Shown here piece by piece: positions 41,502 through 42,492 of a stretch of 42,492 nucleotides of DNA (positions are counted from its first letter, which is position 1; the number at the start of each line of letters is the position of its first letter). A program made the translations under genes and the position numbers. The notes beneath the pieces are model-generated. The model ran no database searches and was not told the DNA's origin. It saw only the letters and a list, made by a program, of their open reading frames with translations. Origin of the DNA: Candidatus Woesearchaeota archaeon (GTDB lineage: Archaea > Nanobdellota > Nanobdellia > SCGC-AAA011-G17 > UBA489); contig JABIPM010000012.1 in NCBI GenBank assembly GCA_018658955.1, positions 1-42,492 on the forward strand, written 5' to 3'.

Positions 41502-41509
41502 TTTATAAA
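41502..41509. promoter_or_regulatory. Palindromic TATA box between the nuclease and dus genes
   Basis: TTTATAAA reads the same on both strands. It is 25-26 nt from the nuclease ATG (leaderless spacing) and about 41 nt from the dus ATG (a short leader), so it may serve both directions. Confidence 0.4.
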
Positions 41510-41546
41510 GAATTGTCGCACACTCGGTTAATAGAGTAAGTGCAAA

Positions 41547-42458
41547 ATGGAATTCCCGAAGCTCAAAAACAAACTAATACTGGCTCCAATGGCAGAAGTC
41601 ACTTCACTACCTTTTAGGCTCTTATGTAGGAACTATGGTGCTTCTATGACCTATACTGAACAACTTTCAGCCTTAGCAATAACAAGAGATTCTGCAAAAA
41701 CATTAGATATGGCTGAAACTAATTCAACTGATTCTCCAGTAGGATTACAACTATTTGGAAGAAATCCAGATATATTACTAAAGGCAGCTAAAAAATTATA
41801 CAAGCCATTTGATGTAATTGATATTAATATGGGGTGCCCTTCTAAAAAAATAGTAAAAGAAGGCTACGGGTCTGCATTACTAAAAGAAAAAGATAGAATA
41901 AAAAAAATAATATCTATTTTATCTAAAAACATTCCAAGACCAATCACTGTAAAAATGAGATCAGGATTCAAAAAAGTAGAAGCATTAGAATTAATTGAAA
42001 TAATGGAAAATGCTGGTTGTTCTGCAATTACTATTCACGCAAGAACTCAAGAACAAGGTTATTCTGGAAAATCTGATTGGGAGTTAATTAGAAAAGTAAA
42101 AGAAAAATCATCCATACCAATTATTGGAAATGGGGATGTAGTTGATCCAATTTCAGCCAAACAAATACTAAAACAAACAAAATGTGATTATATCATGATT
42201 GGACGTGCTGCAAGAAATAATCCTTGGATTTTCAAACAAATTAATACATATTTTAAAACCGGAAAAATTATTGAACAAACTTTTAAAGAAAAATTAAATT
42301 TATTTCAAACATACTTAAATCAAGGAGAAACCAACTTCAAGTTATTAAGAATGAGGGCATTAGACTTTACCAAAGGCTTACCAGATTCTCATAATTTAAG
42401 AAATACTCTTTCTAGAGCAAAAAATATTCAAGAAATTAATTCTATATTAAAAAAATAA
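41547..42458 (+). CDS. tRNA-dihydrouridine synthase (Dus family)
   Basis: 303 aa. FMN-dependent reduction of uridines in the tRNA D-loop and elsewhere. Seen: LILAPMAEVTSLPFRLLCRNYGASMTYTE, QLFGRNPD, catalytic Cys in INMGCPSKKIVKEGYGSALL, KMRSGF, ITIHARTQEQGYSGKSDW and IGNGDV, IMIGRAARNNPWIF (FMN phosphate). The short helical C-terminal domain makes it DusB-like in length; the position modified is not predictable. It begins 66 nt after a divergent nuclease gene and ends just before a hairpin. Confidence 0.95.
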   Translation: MEFPKLKNKLILAPMAEVTSLPFRLLCRNYGASMTYTEQLSALAITRDSAKTLDMAETNSTDSPVGLQLFGRNPDILLKAAKKLYKPFDVIDINMGCPSKKIVKEGYGSALLKEKDRIKKIISILSKNIPRPITVKMRSGFKKVEALELIEIMENAGCSAITIHARTQEQGYSGKSDWELIRKVKEKSSIPIIGNGDVVDPISAKQILKQTKCDYIMIGRAARNNPWIFKQINTYFKTGKIIEQTFKEKLNLFQTYLNQGETNFKLLRMRALDFTKGLPDSHNLRNTLSRAKNIQEINSILKK

Positions 42459-42461
42459 AAG

Positions 42462-42483
42462 GTAAGGGGATTTTACCCCTTAC
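42462..42483 (+). terminator. Hairpin terminator after dus
   Basis: GTAAGGGG and CCCCTTAC form a perfect 8-bp stem with loop ATTTTA, four bases after the dus stop, followed by AATTTTA. A strong GC-rich hairpin in AT-rich DNA; the T-run is short, so processing or a regulatory RNA is also possible. Confidence 0.5.
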
Positions 42484-42492
42484 AATTTTAAA

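Overview
The window comes from an AT-rich, gene-dense archaeon. Archaeal markers are deoxyhypusine synthase, diphthine synthase (DphB), a proteasome beta-type subunit, a Bud23-type methyltransferase, split archaeal-type PheS/PheT, a MoaD-like protein ending in Gly-Gly beside a TtuA/Ncs6 thiolase, TATA-box promoters centred about 24-28 nt upstream of start codons (mostly leaderless genes), and an initiator tRNA with a bulge-helix-bulge intron. Compact genes, many convergent 3' overlaps, a bacterial-type ThrRS and many short lineage-specific proteins suggest a DPANN-type lineage (Woesearchaeota/Pacearchaeota-like). The lineage is inferred from gene content, not from a phylogeny.

Layout. 1-2277: a deoxyhypusine operon (deoxyhypusine synthase, ODC-fold decarboxylase, agmatinase). 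2242-8560: sulfur carrier plus tRNA thiolase, a coiled-coil protein, a methyltransferase, an Atm1-like ABC exporter, and a compact RtcB paralog. 8629-11609: a minus-strand envelope cluster (Ig-like surface protein, two small membrane proteins, membrane-anchored FKBP). 11672-20017: Bud23-like methyltransferase, PheS-PheT, chorismate mutase plus U32 hydroxylation protein, IMP dehydrogenase, RlmH-DedA. 20056-26460: small regulators, a PAP2 phosphatase, ThrRS, endonuclease III and unknown proteins. 26507-33891: a TolB-like lipoprotein, DphB, a radical SAM protein, and a glutaminase/asparagine-synthetase/Dph6 fusion. 33961-37580: a RecB-like nuclease, proteasome beta subunit, AbrB-RelE toxin-antitoxin pair, a decayed gene and a Fic protein. 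37644-42483: two tRNA-Ser genes, a GGDEF protein, MetRS, intron-containing initiator tRNA-Met, an HTH/PD-(D/E)XK nuclease and a Dus enzyme.

The unifying theme is translation and RNA modification: hypusine (eIF5A), diphthamide (EF-2), tRNA thiolation, hydroxylation and dihydrouridine, rRNA methylation, RNA ligation and four aminoacyl-tRNA synthetase subunits. The strongest leads are: (1) a stand-alone chorismate mutase translationally overlapped with a TrhP/RlhA-type U32 protein, suggesting local prephenate supply for RNA hydroxylation; (2) a class II glutaminase, AsnB PP-loop and Dph6 PP-loop fused in one chain; (3) a 30-nt D-loop intron in the initiator tRNA, excised by a recognisable bulge-helix-bulge, next to a nuclease gene whose 3' end lies inside the tRNA; (4) an archaeal GGDEF-domain protein.
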